DNA of 64,000 nucleotides. Origin: Rhizorhabdus histidinilytica (GTDB taxonomy: Bacteria; Pseudomonadota; Alphaproteobacteria; Sphingomonadales; Sphingomonadaceae). This document shows positions 43,911 through 52,899 of the stretch, piece after piece (the first letter of the stretch is position 1; each line of letters opens with the position of its first letter). The stretch covers positions 124,001 to 188,000 of the forward strand of contig NZ_FUYM01000011.1 in NCBI RefSeq assembly GCF_900167915.1, given 5' to 3'. The notes beneath the pieces are model-generated. The model ran no database searches and was not told the origin of the DNA. It was given only the letters and a program-made list of their open reading frames with translations. The position numbers and the translations under genes are program-made.

Positions 43911-45986
43911 ATGAATCTCGACCTCACCGATCAGCAGCGGCTGGTGCGCGATGCTGCCGAACGCTTCTTCGCGGCCGAATGCCCCGCCGATGTCGTGCGC
44001 GCCGCCGAACGCGATGCCTTTTCGCCCGACCTCTGGGCCAAGGCGGTCGCGGCCGGTTTCGTCGCGATGCGCGCGTCCGAGGCGGCGGGCGGTGCCGATG
44101 CCGATCTGTTGGAGGCGGCCTTGCTCTGCGAGCAGGCGGGGCGCCGGCTGGCGCCGATCCCGCTCGTCGATGCTCTCGCTGCCGCGCGGCTGCTTGGTGA
44201 GGTGGGCGGCGACGTAACGGAACTGCACGAGGGACCGTTGCTGCTCGGTGCGGGCGCGGGGCGGCGGATCGTCGCAACCGGCGGCAAGCTGGCGATCGTG
44301 GCGCCCGACGGTTCGGCCGCGTCGCTGGCGTCGGGCCCGGCGGCGCTCGACCGTCACGCGGCGGCGCTGGCCGAGCGCGACCTGCTGTCGGCGGCCTGGC
44401 TGGTCGGCGCGGCGCAGGAGGCGGTGGCGATGGCGGCGGCCTATGCCGCGCAGCGCCGCCAGTTCGGCAAGCCGATCGGCGCCTTCCAGGCGGTCGCGCA
44501 CCCGCTCGCCAACGCCGCGACCGATCTCGACGCGGGGCGGCTGCTGGTGTGGCGCGCGATCTGGGCGATCGCCGCCGGGCGCGACGATGCCGGCGCATCG
44601 ATCGCGATGGCGCGCTGGTGGGCGGCGACGGCGGCGCGGCGCGCGGCGCGGACGGCGCTGCGCAGCTTCGGCGGCTATGGCCTGTCGCTCGAATCCGACA
44701 TCCAGCTCTATTTCACCGCGATCAACCGCGCGGCGCTGATCGACGGCGATCCCGACGCGGCGCTCGCCGAGGTCGGCGACCGGCTCTGGGCGGGGGAAGC
44801 GACGGCGCTCCCCGAGACGCGCGATCCGGGTATCGACTTCGGCTTCGGCGCGGCGGCCGAGCGCTTCGCCAACGAGGCTCGGCGCTTCTTCGAGGCCGAG
44901 CTGACCGACCAGCTGCGCGCGACCGCGCATCATTCGACTGACGGCCACGACCCCGGCTTCCACCGCAAGCTGGCGGCGGCGGGGCTCGCCTATCCCGACT
45001 GGCCGCGCCGCTGGGGCGGGGCGGAGCGCAGCCCCTATGAGGTGTCGGCGCTCGCCCGCGTGTTCGAGGAATATCGCTGGACCCGCGTGCCGATCGGCAT
45101 CACCAACATGGGTGCACGAATGGTGATGCAGTTCGGATCACCTGAATTGCAGAAGGAGGTGCTGCCGCGCCTTGCCGAGGGGGCCGCGCTCTCCTGTCTC
45201 GGTTTCAGCGAGCCGGATTCGGGATCGGACATCTATGCGGCCCGTACCCGCGCGGTGCGCGACGGCGATGACTGGATCATCGACGGGCAGAAGATGTTCA
45301 CCACCGGCGCACATATCGCCGACTATGTGCTGCTGCTCGCGCGCACCGATGCGTCGCAGCCCAAGCATCGCGGGCTGACGATCTTCTTCGTGCCGCTGAT
45401 GCTGCCCGGCGTGTCGATCCGGCCGGTCCACACGCTGCAGGACGAGCGCACCAACATCAGCTTCTACGACCAGGTCCGCGTGCCCGATCGCTACCGGCTT
45501 GGGCCCGTCGACGGCGGCATGGCGGTAATGGCGGCGGCGATGGCGATCGAGCATGGCGGGGAAGGCTATCACGTCCTCCAGCACAGCCTGCTCGACGCCG
45601 CGTTGCGCTGGGCCCGGACAGCGGACGCGGGCGGGTGCGCGCCGATCGACGATCGCGCCGTCCGCACCCGGATCGCACGCGTGGCGACGCATGTCGAACT
45701 GGCCGACCTGCTCTGCCGCCGCGCCACCTGGGCCACGGCGACCGCACGGTCGAGCCGCGCGACGGGACCGATGGCGAAGCTCTTCGCGACCGAGAGCTAC
45801 ATGGCCGACACCGCCGACCTGATGGCGCTGGCGGCGCCCGCCTCGCTCGACCCCGCAACCCCGGCATTGGTCGAGATCGAGGAGAAGCACCGCCAGGCGA
45901 TCGGCCAGACCATCTATGGCGGCACCAGCGAGATCCACCGCACCATCATCGCCGAACAGGCACTCGGCCTGCCGCGGGCGGGGTAA
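43911..45986 (+). CDS. Fused two-domain acyl-CoA dehydrogenase
   Basis: A 691-residue protein made of two acyl-CoA dehydrogenase units. The first (about 1-320) starts NLDLTDQQRLVRDAAERFF, has a reduced middle domain and ends with QRRQFGKPIGAFQAVAH and RSFGGYGLS. The second (about 330-691) is complete: LAYPDWPRRWGGAERSP, CLGFSEPDSGSDIYAARTRA, GQKMFTTGAHIADYVLL and QTIYGGTSEIHRTIIAEQ. The layout is like FadE34 and fused forms of the heteromeric steroid acyl-CoA dehydrogenases, which act on large ring-bearing CoA esters. The start at 43911 is the first that begins the conserved domain; no clear ribosome site precedes it. Its stop touches the convergent CMD gene. Confidence 0.86.
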   Translation: MNLDLTDQQRLVRDAAERFFAAECPADVVRAAERDAFSPDLWAKAVAAGFVAMRASEAAGGADADLLEAALLCEQAGRRLAPIPLVDALAAARLLGEVGGDVTELHEGPLLLGAGAGRRIVATGGKLAIVAPDGSAASLASGPAALDRHAAALAERDLLSAAWLVGAAQEAVAMAAAYAAQRRQFGKPIGAFQAVAHPLANAATDLDAGRLLVWRAIWAIAAGRDDAGASIAMARWWAATAARRAARTALRSFGGYGLSLESDIQLYFTAINRAALIDGDPDAALAEVGDRLWAGEATALPETRDPGIDFGFGAAAERFANEARRFFEAELTDQLRATAHHSTDGHDPGFHRKLAAAGLAYPDWPRRWGGAERSPYEVSALARVFEEYRWTRVPIGITNMGARMVMQFGSPELQKEVLPRLAEGAALSCLGFSEPDSGSDIYAARTRAVRDGDDWIIDGQKMFTTGAHIADYVLLLARTDASQPKHRGLTIFFVPLMLPGVSIRPVHTLQDERTNISFYDQVRVPDRYRLGPVDGGMAVMAAAMAIEHGGEGYHVLQHSLLDAALRWARTADAGGCAPIDDRAVRTRIARVATHVELADLLCRRATWATATARSSRATGPMAKLFATESYMADTADLMALAAPASLDPATPALVEIEEKHRQAIGQTIYGGTSEIHRTIIAEQALGLPRAG

Positions 45987-46313
45987 CTACTCCCCGCGCT
46001 TCTTCACCACTTCGAGAAACGTCCGCGACGCTGAGACGGAGGCTGGCCAGGAAGCGTAGAAGGCGAGATGCAGCAACGCCTCGCCCATCTCCTCCCGCGT
46101 CACGCCGTTGTCGAGCGCGAGGCCGATATGCGCCTCCAGCTGCTGGTGCCGGTTCGCGGTCATCAGTGCGGCGACGGTCAGCAGCGACCGGTCCCGCTTC
46201 GACAGGCCCTCACGCTCCCACACCTCCTCATAGAGGATGCGGTCGGTCATCTCGACGAAGGCGGGGGCGAGCGCGGCGAGCTCGTCCCCCTTGGCGCCGC
46301 TCGGCCGCTTCAC
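45987..46313 (-). CDS. Carboxymuconolactone decarboxylase-family protein (small)
   Basis: A 108-residue CMD-family (PF02627) protein with YEEVWEREGLSKRDRSLLTV, then RHQQLEAHIGLALDNGVTRE and LLHLAFYASWP. The start is the GTG at 46313, overlapping the hydratase/lyase stop as GTGA; no ATG suits. It lacks the CxxC of AhpD-type members, so it is not a peroxidase-type CMD. It is the last gene of the minus-strand ferA-ferB-like operon and directly abuts, with no gap, the stop of the convergent acyl-CoA dehydrogenase. Role unknown. Confidence 0.82.
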   Translation of the reverse strand: MKRPSGAKGDELAALAPAFVEMTDRILYEEVWEREGLSKRDRSLLTVAALMTANRHQQLEAHIGLALDNGVTREEMGEALLHLAFYASWPASVSASRTFLEVVKKRGE

Positions 46314-47176
46314 GAGGCGTCCCGGTTGTAGTGACCGTGGCCGGGCTTGAAGGTCTTCTCGTCGAGGAACTGGGTCATGCCCTGGGCGCGGCCCTTCTCG
46401 ACGTCGACGAAGGTGGTCTGGTCGCCCTTGGCGGTGAGATATTCCGCCGCCAGCTCCCAGTTCATCTCGCGGGCATATTTGTAGGCCATGCGCGCCTGGC
46501 GCAGCACGGTCGGGTTCTTCTCGGCGAGGATCAGCGCCAGCTCGCGGGTGCGTTCGCGCAGCCGGTCGGCCGGAACCGCCTCGTTGACCAGGCCGAGCTC
46601 CTTGGCGCGCCTGCCGTCGAACTTCTCGCCGGTCATGACGTAGTAGAGCGCCTCGCGGTCGCCCATCAGCGTCGAGATCGCCTTGGAGACGACGCCGCCC
46701 GGGATGATCCCCCAGTTGATCTCCGACAGGCCGAACACCGCGGCCTCGTCGGCGATGGCGAGGTCGCAGCAGATCAGCGGGGTGAAGGCGCCGCCGAAGC
46801 ACCAGCCGTTGACCATCGCGATGGTCGGCTTGGCGTAGTACATCAAGGTCCGCCACTGCCAGGCGCGGGTCTCGCGATAGGCGCGGTGCCGCTCGACGTC
46901 GGAGATGGCGTCGGTGGCGCGAAAGAAGTCCTTCAGGTCCATGCCGGCGGAGAAGGCGTCGCCGCTGCCGGTCAGCACGATCACCTTGCAGCGGTCGTCG
47001 ATTTCGAGCGCGTCGAGCACCGCGTTCATCTCGCGCGCCAGCCCGACGCTCATAGCATTGCGCTTGTCGGGGCGGTTGAGGTGGACCCAGGCGATCCCCT
47101 CGTCGAATTTCACGAGGACGTCGTTTCCGCCGGGGACGGGCTTCTCTTCTGCGGTGGGTGCGGTCATGGTCGCCAT
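46310..47176 (-). CDS. ferB: Hydroxycinnamoyl-CoA hydratase/lyase
   Basis: A 288-residue crotonase that matches p-hydroxycinnamoyl-CoA hydratase/lyase (Ech/FerB/HCHL) in AWVHLNRPDKRNAMSVGLAR, FSAGMDLKDFFR, YAKPTIAMVNGWCFGGAF, FGLSEINWGIIPGG and YYVMTGEKFDGRRAKELGLV, plus the C-terminal FLDEKTFKPGHGHY. The enzyme hydrates feruloyl-, coumaroyl- or caffeoyl-CoA and cleaves it to a benzaldehyde and acetyl-CoA. AGAGGAAGAG precedes ATG. It lies 19 bases below the acyl-CoA synthetase. The match is much closer than to general crotonases, so the call is fairly secure, although a related side-chain cleavage is possible. Confidence 0.85.
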   Translation of the reverse strand: MATMTAPTAEEKPVPGGNDVLVKFDEGIAWVHLNRPDKRNAMSVGLAREMNAVLDALEIDDRCKVIVLTGSGDAFSAGMDLKDFFRATDAISDVERHRAYRETRAWQWRTLMYYAKPTIAMVNGWCFGGAFTPLICCDLAIADEAAVFGLSEINWGIIPGGVVSKAISTLMGDREALYYVMTGEKFDGRRAKELGLVNEAVPADRLRERTRELALILAEKNPTVLRQARMAYKYAREMNWELAAEYLTAKGDQTTFVDVEKGRAQGMTQFLDEKTFKPGHGHYNRDAS

Positions 47177-47195
47177 CTCTTCCTCTCTCGTCTGG

Positions 47196-49376
47196 TCAGC
47201 TTTGCGGGGTGCCGGTGACCAGCAGGGCGTCGAGCGCGACCGCGCCTTCGCCGGCTGCGTGGACCATCAGCGGGTTGATATCGATCTCCTCGATGCCGAT
47301 TCCGGCGCGCATCGCGGCGCCGAGCCGGACCACCACATCGGCGACGGCGTCGACGTCGCGCGCCGGCCGGCCGCGAAAGGTGTCGAGCAGCTTCGCGCCG
47401 CGCATCGTCCGGATGCGGTCGACGGCGCGGGCATGGCCGATGTCGGCGGGGAGCAATATGGTGGCGTCGAGCGCCTCGGTCAGTACGCCCCCCAGGCCGA
47501 CCAGGATCGACGGCCCCCACTCGGCGTGGTGGCGGGCGCCGACGATCATCTCCAGCCCCGGCGCCGACATCTGCTCGACCAGCACGCCGTCGAGCCGGAC
47601 GCCGCCGACATTGGCGATCAGCCGGGTCCACCCGGCGCGCAGCACGGCCTCGTCGGCGAGGTTCAGGATGACGCCGCCCATGTCGCTCTTGTGCGACAGC
47701 GCGGCCGCCTGCGCCTTGAGCACGACCGGGAAGCCGATCCTCGCCGCGATCTCCAGCGCCTGCTCGACGGTCACGGCAAGGCCACCCTCGGGCACGCGCA
47801 CGCCGATCCGGCGGAGGAAATCCTTGCCGAGATATTCGGGCTTCACGCCCGGCGCGGCCCAGCCGTCGAGGCCGGTCGCGGCCGGGGTCCGATCATTGGC
47901 GGCGGCGAGCGCATCGGCATAGCGGCCGACCGCGGCGAAGGCGCGCATCGCGCGCTCGGGAGAGCGGAACAGCGGCGTCTCGCTCTCGCGCATCGCCGCG
48001 ACGAATTCGGGATCGAGCGGGGCTTCGTCGCCGATGATGGCCATCGCCACCGGCTTGGCCGCGCCGACCGCCTCGGGGATCACCGCCTCGGCCTTGGCAC
48101 GCTGCTGCGGCGGGGCGCCGCCGGCCAGCGCCAGCAACACGCCGCCCACCGCCGGATCGGCCAGCATCGCCGCGGTCGAGGCGCCGAAGATCGCGCCGCT
48201 GACGAAGCCGGTCGTGCCGACGTCCAGCGGATTGTCGATCTCCATCCCCTCGGGCAGCGCGGTGGCGATCCGTGTGCGGGTGGCGGCGGAGATGTCGGCC
48301 AGGTCGAGGCCGATATCCTCGGCGAAGTCGAAGCCCATGCCCCGGATCGCGCCGGAATTGGTGACGATCGCGAGGCGACCCTGCGGCGGCTCGGGGAAGC
48401 GGTGGAGCATCGCCACCGTGTCGAGCATCTCGTCCATCGTCGCGACGGTGACGACGGCTTCGTTCTCGACCGCGCTCTTCATCAACGCATAGTCGCCGAC
48501 CATCGCGCCGGTGTGCGACTGCGCCGCCGCCTGGCCGCGCCGGCTCCGTCCCGGATGGAGCAGCACGACGGGAATGCGCGCGGCACGCGCGCGGCGCGCC
48601 GCGGCGAGGAAGGCGGCGGGTTCGCGGATCTGTTCGGCATAGAGCGCGATCGCCGAGGCGGAGCGGCCGGCGACGATCACGTCGATCAGATCGCTCGCCG
48701 TCACCACCGCCTCGTTGCCGGTCGCGACCGACATCGACACCGAAACGCCGCGCCCCTGCATCGCGGCTCGCATCCCCGAAGCGGTCGCGCCGCTCTGCGC
48801 GACCACGGCCACCGTGCGCGTGCGGAGCGCGGCGACGGGCTGCATCGGTTCGAAGCTCAGCGCGATGCCCGCGGCATAGTTGACGAAGCCCAGGCAGTTG
48901 GGCCCGAGCAATGCGAGCCCGGCCTCGCGGCAGCGGCGCGCGATCGCCTGCTGTTCCTGCCGGCCTTCCTCGCCCGCCTCGGCGAAGCCCGAGGCGAAGA
49001 CGATCACGCCGCCGACCCCGCGCCGCGCGCAGGCCTCGACCGCCGGCAGGATGGCCGCGCGCGGCACGTTGAGCACGACCGCGTCGACGCCCTCGGGCAG
49101 GTCGTCGCAGGATTTCAGGCAGGGCCGCCCGTCGATCGCATCGCGGGTCGGGCTGATCAGGTGGACCGGCCCGGTAAAACCGAATCGCACGACATTGGCG
49201 AGCACGGCGCCGCCCATCGTCTTCGCATCGGGCGAGGCGCCGGCAATGGCGATCGAGCGGGGAGCGAGCATGCGGGCCAGGCCCGATGCGACGGTCGACG
49301 CAATCTGCCCGTCCTCAATCGGCCGGGTCAGCACCGCGGCACCGCCCTCGACATCGCTCTTCTCGGCATGCGGCAA
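47196..49376 (-). CDS. ferA: NDP-forming acyl-CoA synthetase, probable hydroxycinnamoyl-CoA synthetase
   Basis: A 726-residue NDP-forming acyl-CoA synthetase with a CoA-binding Rossmann domain (RSIAIAGASPDAKTMGGAVL near residue 40), two succinyl-CoA-synthetase-like domains with the His-loop region QSHTGAMVGDYALMKSA near residue 285, and a C-terminal ATP-grasp (FPVVLKAQAAALSHKSDMGG near residue 555). The start is TTG at 49376, supported by AGGGGAGAAGAGC; ATG at 49369 is in another frame. Its partner ferB-like gene follows 19 bases on, as in sphingomonad ferulate catabolism. Synthetase type is certain; the ferulate/coumarate substrate is inferred from the pairing. Confidence 0.8.
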   Translation of the reverse strand: MPHAEKSDVEGGAAVLTRPIEDGQIASTVASGLARMLAPRSIAIAGASPDAKTMGGAVLANVVRFGFTGPVHLISPTRDAIDGRPCLKSCDDLPEGVDAVVLNVPRAAILPAVEACARRGVGGVIVFASGFAEAGEEGRQEQQAIARRCREAGLALLGPNCLGFVNYAAGIALSFEPMQPVAALRTRTVAVVAQSGATASGMRAAMQGRGVSVSMSVATGNEAVVTASDLIDVIVAGRSASAIALYAEQIREPAAFLAAARRARAARIPVVLLHPGRSRRGQAAAQSHTGAMVGDYALMKSAVENEAVVTVATMDEMLDTVAMLHRFPEPPQGRLAIVTNSGAIRGMGFDFAEDIGLDLADISAATRTRIATALPEGMEIDNPLDVGTTGFVSGAIFGASTAAMLADPAVGGVLLALAGGAPPQQRAKAEAVIPEAVGAAKPVAMAIIGDEAPLDPEFVAAMRESETPLFRSPERAMRAFAAVGRYADALAAANDRTPAATGLDGWAAPGVKPEYLGKDFLRRIGVRVPEGGLAVTVEQALEIAARIGFPVVLKAQAAALSHKSDMGGVILNLADEAVLRAGWTRLIANVGGVRLDGVLVEQMSAPGLEMIVGARHHAEWGPSILVGLGGVLTEALDATILLPADIGHARAVDRIRTMRGAKLLDTFRGRPARDVDAVADVVVRLGAAMRAGIGIEEIDINPLMVHAAGEGAVALDALLVTGTPQS

Positions 49377-49460
49377 AGCTCTTCTCCCCTGGCCGACGGT
49401 ACGGCGCTGCGTCCCTTGCGGCGGTCCGGCATGGCCGGTCCAATGCCGATTTCGCCGGCT

Positions 49461-49498
49461 AATGATAGAATCAAGATATGAAATAGACGAATATCATT
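49461..49498. promoter_or_regulatory. Inverted repeat in divergent promoter region
   Basis: AATGATA at 49461-49467 and TATCATT at 49492-49498 are perfect 7-base inverted arms 24 bases apart in the AT-rich gap between ferA and the cupin operon. It could be an operator for either side, but short AT-rich arms arise easily by chance. Confidence 0.3.
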
Positions 49499-49597
49499 CA
49501 ATACTATACATTTATCAGTGGGGCTGTTATAGGCGATGGAAAGCCGCCTGTCGACGGTTCTAAGCTTGGCTTATATCATGTGGGAGAGAGGGTCCGA

Positions 49598-50518
49598 ATG
49601 TACGGACGCGACGATCTGAGGACGACCCTGGCTCCCGCGCGATCCGGGCGGGTTCCGACCGCTTTCAAGAAGGCCAGCTATGCGCTGTTCACCGGCACCG
49701 AGCCGCAGGATGCCTCGGCGCTCAGCCGTGACTGGTATGCACGCGGACAGACGATGATCGTCGCCTATAGCGAGGCCGAGGCGGGCGCCGTGTTCGACCG
49801 GGCCGACCAGGTCGACGAATATGCGGTGGTGCTGCCTGACGAGGGTGCCGAGCTGCTGATCGAGATTCCCGAAGGGGGTGAGACGGTATCGGGCCGGGCG
49901 ATCGCGTTCGTGCCCGGTGGGCGCAGCCGGATCACGGTGGTGAAGGGCGGGCGGCTGCTGCGCCTGTTCACGACGCGATCGGCCGACCTCGCCGCCAAAT
50001 GCTCGAACGCCGCCGCCTATGCCGAACCCGATCCCAACGTCGCGCCCTATGCCGCCTGGCCCGATCCGGTCGGCGGCCGCAAGGTGCGCGTCTATTCGGG
50101 CAATGTCGCGCCGCAGGAGGGGCGGTTCGGGCGCATCTATCGCGGCTCGACGATCATGGTGAACTTCGGCGACGGCCGGGTCGGGCCGCGCTCGCCCGAC
50201 AATCTCTCGCCGCATCATCACGACGATTTCGAGCAATATTCGATCGCGCTCGACGGCGACTATGTCCACCATCTGCGCTGGCCCTGGATCAGCGACTCGA
50301 CCCGCTGGATCGACGACGATCATGAGCGCATTGCCGCGCCTTCGGTCGCGGTGATCCCGCCGCCCGCCATCCACACGTCGCAGGGCATGGCGCCGGGGCT
50401 GAACCGGCTGCTCGACGTCTTCTGCCCGCCGCGCCGCGACTTTTCGCTGAAGCCGGGCTGGGTGCTCAACGCGGATGACTATCCGATGCCTGCCGACGAC
50501 CAGGAGACCGGCGCATGA
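49598..50518 (+). CDS. Cupin-domain protein
   Basis: A 306-residue protein starting MYGRDDLRTTLAPARSG after GGGAGAGAGGGTCCGA; an in-frame GTG at 49580 is possible but adds only six residues overlapping that site. The C-terminal cupin shows LSPHHHDDFEQYSIALDGDY near residue 205 with metal-binding His and Glu, and IPPPAIHTSQG near residue 260 with the distal His. A degenerate N-terminal barrel is likely (about residues 50-140). It heads an operon with a DUF6282 hydrolase, an aldehyde dehydrogenase and folD. Function unknown; dioxygenase or isomerase are options. Confidence 0.78.
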   Translation: MYGRDDLRTTLAPARSGRVPTAFKKASYALFTGTEPQDASALSRDWYARGQTMIVAYSEAEAGAVFDRADQVDEYAVVLPDEGAELLIEIPEGGETVSGRAIAFVPGGRSRITVVKGGRLLRLFTTRSADLAAKCSNAAAYAEPDPNVAPYAAWPDPVGGRKVRVYSGNVAPQEGRFGRIYRGSTIMVNFGDGRVGPRSPDNLSPHHHDDFEQYSIALDGDYVHHLRWPWISDSTRWIDDDHERIAAPSVAVIPPPAIHTSQGMAPGLNRLLDVFCPPRRDFSLKPGWVLNADDYPMPADDQETGA

Positions 50519-51435
50519 CCGACCGTATCAGCGCGCTGCTGCGTGGCGCGATCGATCTGCATTGCCACAGCGGCCCCTCGGTGATGCCGCGCCGCCTCAA
50601 CCATGTCGAGGCGATCCGCGAGGGCGAGGAAGCGGGGCTGCGCGCGATCCTGTTCAAGGACCATTATTATTCGGTCACGCCGGTCGCCGAGCTGCTCAAG
50701 GAGACGATGCCGGGCAAGGTGATGCTGCTGACCGGCGTGCCGCTCAACAACACCACCGGCGGGCTCAATCCCTATGCGGTCGAGCATGGCTTCAAGCTCG
50801 GTGCGCGGCTGGTGTGGATGCCGACCTTCTCGGCCGCCAACCATATCCGCCACTCGCACCGCAAGCAGTTCCTGCCGACCAAGGAGAAGATGCTGCCGCC
50901 GCGCGCGCTGACCGTCGTCGACGATCGCGGCGCCCTGCTCGACGAGGTGAAGCTGATCCTCGACCAGATCGCCGCGCAGGATGCGGTGCTGTCGGCCGGC
51001 CATCTCCACATCAGCGAGATCTGGCCCCTGTTCGCCGAGGCGAAGGCGCGGGGCGTCGGGCGTCTGCTGGTCAACCATCCGAGTTTCCTGATCGACGCGA
51101 GCCATGCCGACATGACCGAGCTGGCGGCGATGGGCGCCTATCTCGAGCATAGCTGCTGCATGTGGGCCGGGGTACAGGGCAGGAACTACACCAAGGAAGG
51201 GCTGAAGGCCCTGATCGACGCGGGCGGGGTCGCCAGCACGATCATTGGATCGGACCTGGGGCAGGTCGGCAATCCGACGCCGGTCGAGGGTTTGCGCCAC
51301 GTCATCCAGATGCTCATTGATCTCGGCTATGATGATGACGATATCCGCCGCATGATCGGTGGCAACGCGGCGAAGCTGATGGGTCTCGACGAGACCGCCG
51401 GCTCGGCCGCGGCGCCGGCGATGCAGACCGCCTGA
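50515..51435 (+). CDS. DUF6282-type metal-dependent hydrolase
   Basis: A 306-residue protein with the metal motif GAIDLHCHSGPSVMPRR near residue 11, LFKDHYYSVTPVAELLKE near residue 45, GHLHISEIWPL near residue 162, HPSFLIDASHADM near residue 188 and TIIGSDLGQVGNPTPVEG near residue 243, a TIM-barrel amidohydrolase/PHP-like pattern. Its start overlaps the cupin stop by ATGA. The family is named DUF6282 and its reaction is not established. By position it should hydrolyse an intermediate between the cupin and aldehyde dehydrogenase steps. Confidence 0.82.
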   Translation: MTDRISALLRGAIDLHCHSGPSVMPRRLNHVEAIREGEEAGLRAILFKDHYYSVTPVAELLKETMPGKVMLLTGVPLNNTTGGLNPYAVEHGFKLGARLVWMPTFSAANHIRHSHRKQFLPTKEKMLPPRALTVVDDRGALLDEVKLILDQIAAQDAVLSAGHLHISEIWPLFAEAKARGVGRLLVNHPSFLIDASHADMTELAAMGAYLEHSCCMWAGVQGRNYTKEGLKALIDAGGVASTIIGSDLGQVGNPTPVEGLRHVIQMLIDLGYDDDDIRRMIGGNAAKLMGLDETAGSAAAPAMQTA

Positions 51436-51452
51436 CCGCCCAAGGAGCCACG

Positions 51453-52871
51453 ATGAAACGCCAATATTTCCTGCTTGTCGACGGACAGGCGCATCCCGGA
51501 GCCACGAGCTTCGACGTCATCAACCCGGCGCTGGGCAAGCCCTTCGCGCGCTGCCCGAAGGCGGATCGCGCGATCCTCGACCAGGCGGTGGCCGCGGCGA
51601 AGCGTGCCTTCCCGGGCTGGGCGGCGACCCCGGCCGACGAACGCGCCCGGCTGCTGACGAGCATTGCCGACGCGCTCGCCGAAAAGGTCGACGAATTCGC
51701 GGCGGTGCTGACCGCCGAGCAGGGCAAGCCCCTCGATCAGGCGGCAGGCGAGGTCAAAGGCGCGGTCAACGTGCTGCGGACTTTCGCCGGCATGCGGCTG
51801 GAACCGAAGGTGCTGCGCGACGATGCGCGCCAGCGGATCGTCGAGCATCGCGTGCCGCTGGGCGTGGTCGCCGGCATCACGCCGTGGAACTTCCCGCTGG
51901 TCCTGCTGATCAACAAGCTCGGCCCGGCGCTGATGGCCGGCAACACGATGGTCGCCAAGCCGGCGCCGACCACGCCCCTGACCACACTGATGTTCGGCGA
52001 GCTGTGCCGCGACGTGCTGCCCGCCGGCGTGCTCAATATCATCTGCGACGAGAATGAGCTGGGCGGCGCGCTTTCCAGCCACCCCGACATCGCCAAGGTC
52101 TCGTTCACCGGATCGACCGCGACCGGCAAGAAGGTGCTCGCCTCGACCGCCGAGACGCTGAAGCGGGTGACGCTGGAGCTGGGCGGCAACGACGCGGCGA
52201 TCGTCCTCGACGACGTCGACACCAAGACGGTCGCCCGCAAGGTGTTCGACGGCGCGATGCGCAACGCCGGCCAGGTCTGCATCGCGACCAAGCGCGCCTA
52301 TGTGCCCGAGGCGATCTACGACGATTTCTGCGACGAGCTCGGCAGGCTGGCGCGCGAGACGGTGGTCGACGACGGCACCCGCCAGGGCGCCCAGATCGGC
52401 CCGGTCCAGAACCGCCAGCAATATGAGAAGCTGACCGCGCTGATCGCCGACGCCGCGCAGAGCGGGACGATCGTCGCCGGCGGCGAGCCGATGGACGGCC
52501 CGGGCTATTTCATCCGTCCGACCATCGTCCGCGACATCGCCGAGGATACGCCGCTGGTCCGCGAGGAACAGTTCGGACCGGTCCTCCCGGTGCTCAAGTA
52601 CAACGACATCGACGAGCTGCTCGAACGCGTCAACGACACCGAATATGGGCTGGGCGGCACGATCTGGGCCAGTGACGTCGAGCGTGCGAGCGAGCTCGCG
52701 CTGCGTGTCCGCACCGGCACCGTGTGGGTGAACCGTCCGCAAGGCGTCGATCCTCGAGTCCCCTTCCGCGGCGCCAAGCAGTCGGGTATCGGCACCGAAA
52801 TGGGTGAGGCGGGATTCGAGGAATATACGCAGGGACAGATCGTCAGCGTATCCCTCGGGGAGCTTGCCTGA
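51453..52871 (+). CDS. Aldehyde dehydrogenase 2
   Basis: A 472-residue aldehyde dehydrogenase. Visible are GITPWNFPLVLLINKLGPAL near residue 139, SFTGSTATGKKV near residue 216, the catalytic Glu motif VTLELGGNDAAIV near residue 238, the catalytic Cys in GQVCIATKRAYV near residue 271, and PFRGAKQSGIGTEMG at the end. AAGGAGCCACG precedes ATG. With a hydroxycinnamate module next door, an aromatic aldehyde such as vanillin or 4-hydroxybenzaldehyde is a reasonable substrate, but the family also covers aliphatic semialdehydes. Confidence 0.92.
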   Translation: MKRQYFLLVDGQAHPGATSFDVINPALGKPFARCPKADRAILDQAVAAAKRAFPGWAATPADERARLLTSIADALAEKVDEFAAVLTAEQGKPLDQAAGEVKGAVNVLRTFAGMRLEPKVLRDDARQRIVEHRVPLGVVAGITPWNFPLVLLINKLGPALMAGNTMVAKPAPTTPLTTLMFGELCRDVLPAGVLNIICDENELGGALSSHPDIAKVSFTGSTATGKKVLASTAETLKRVTLELGGNDAAIVLDDVDTKTVARKVFDGAMRNAGQVCIATKRAYVPEAIYDDFCDELGRLARETVVDDGTRQGAQIGPVQNRQQYEKLTALIADAAQSGTIVAGGEPMDGPGYFIRPTIVRDIAEDTPLVREEQFGPVLPVLKYNDIDELLERVNDTEYGLGGTIWASDVERASELALRVRTGTVWVNRPQGVDPRVPFRGAKQSGIGTEMGEAGFEEYTQGQIVSVSLGELA

Positions 52872-52899
52872 CCCGGACGCCAACGTTCCGGAGAAGACC

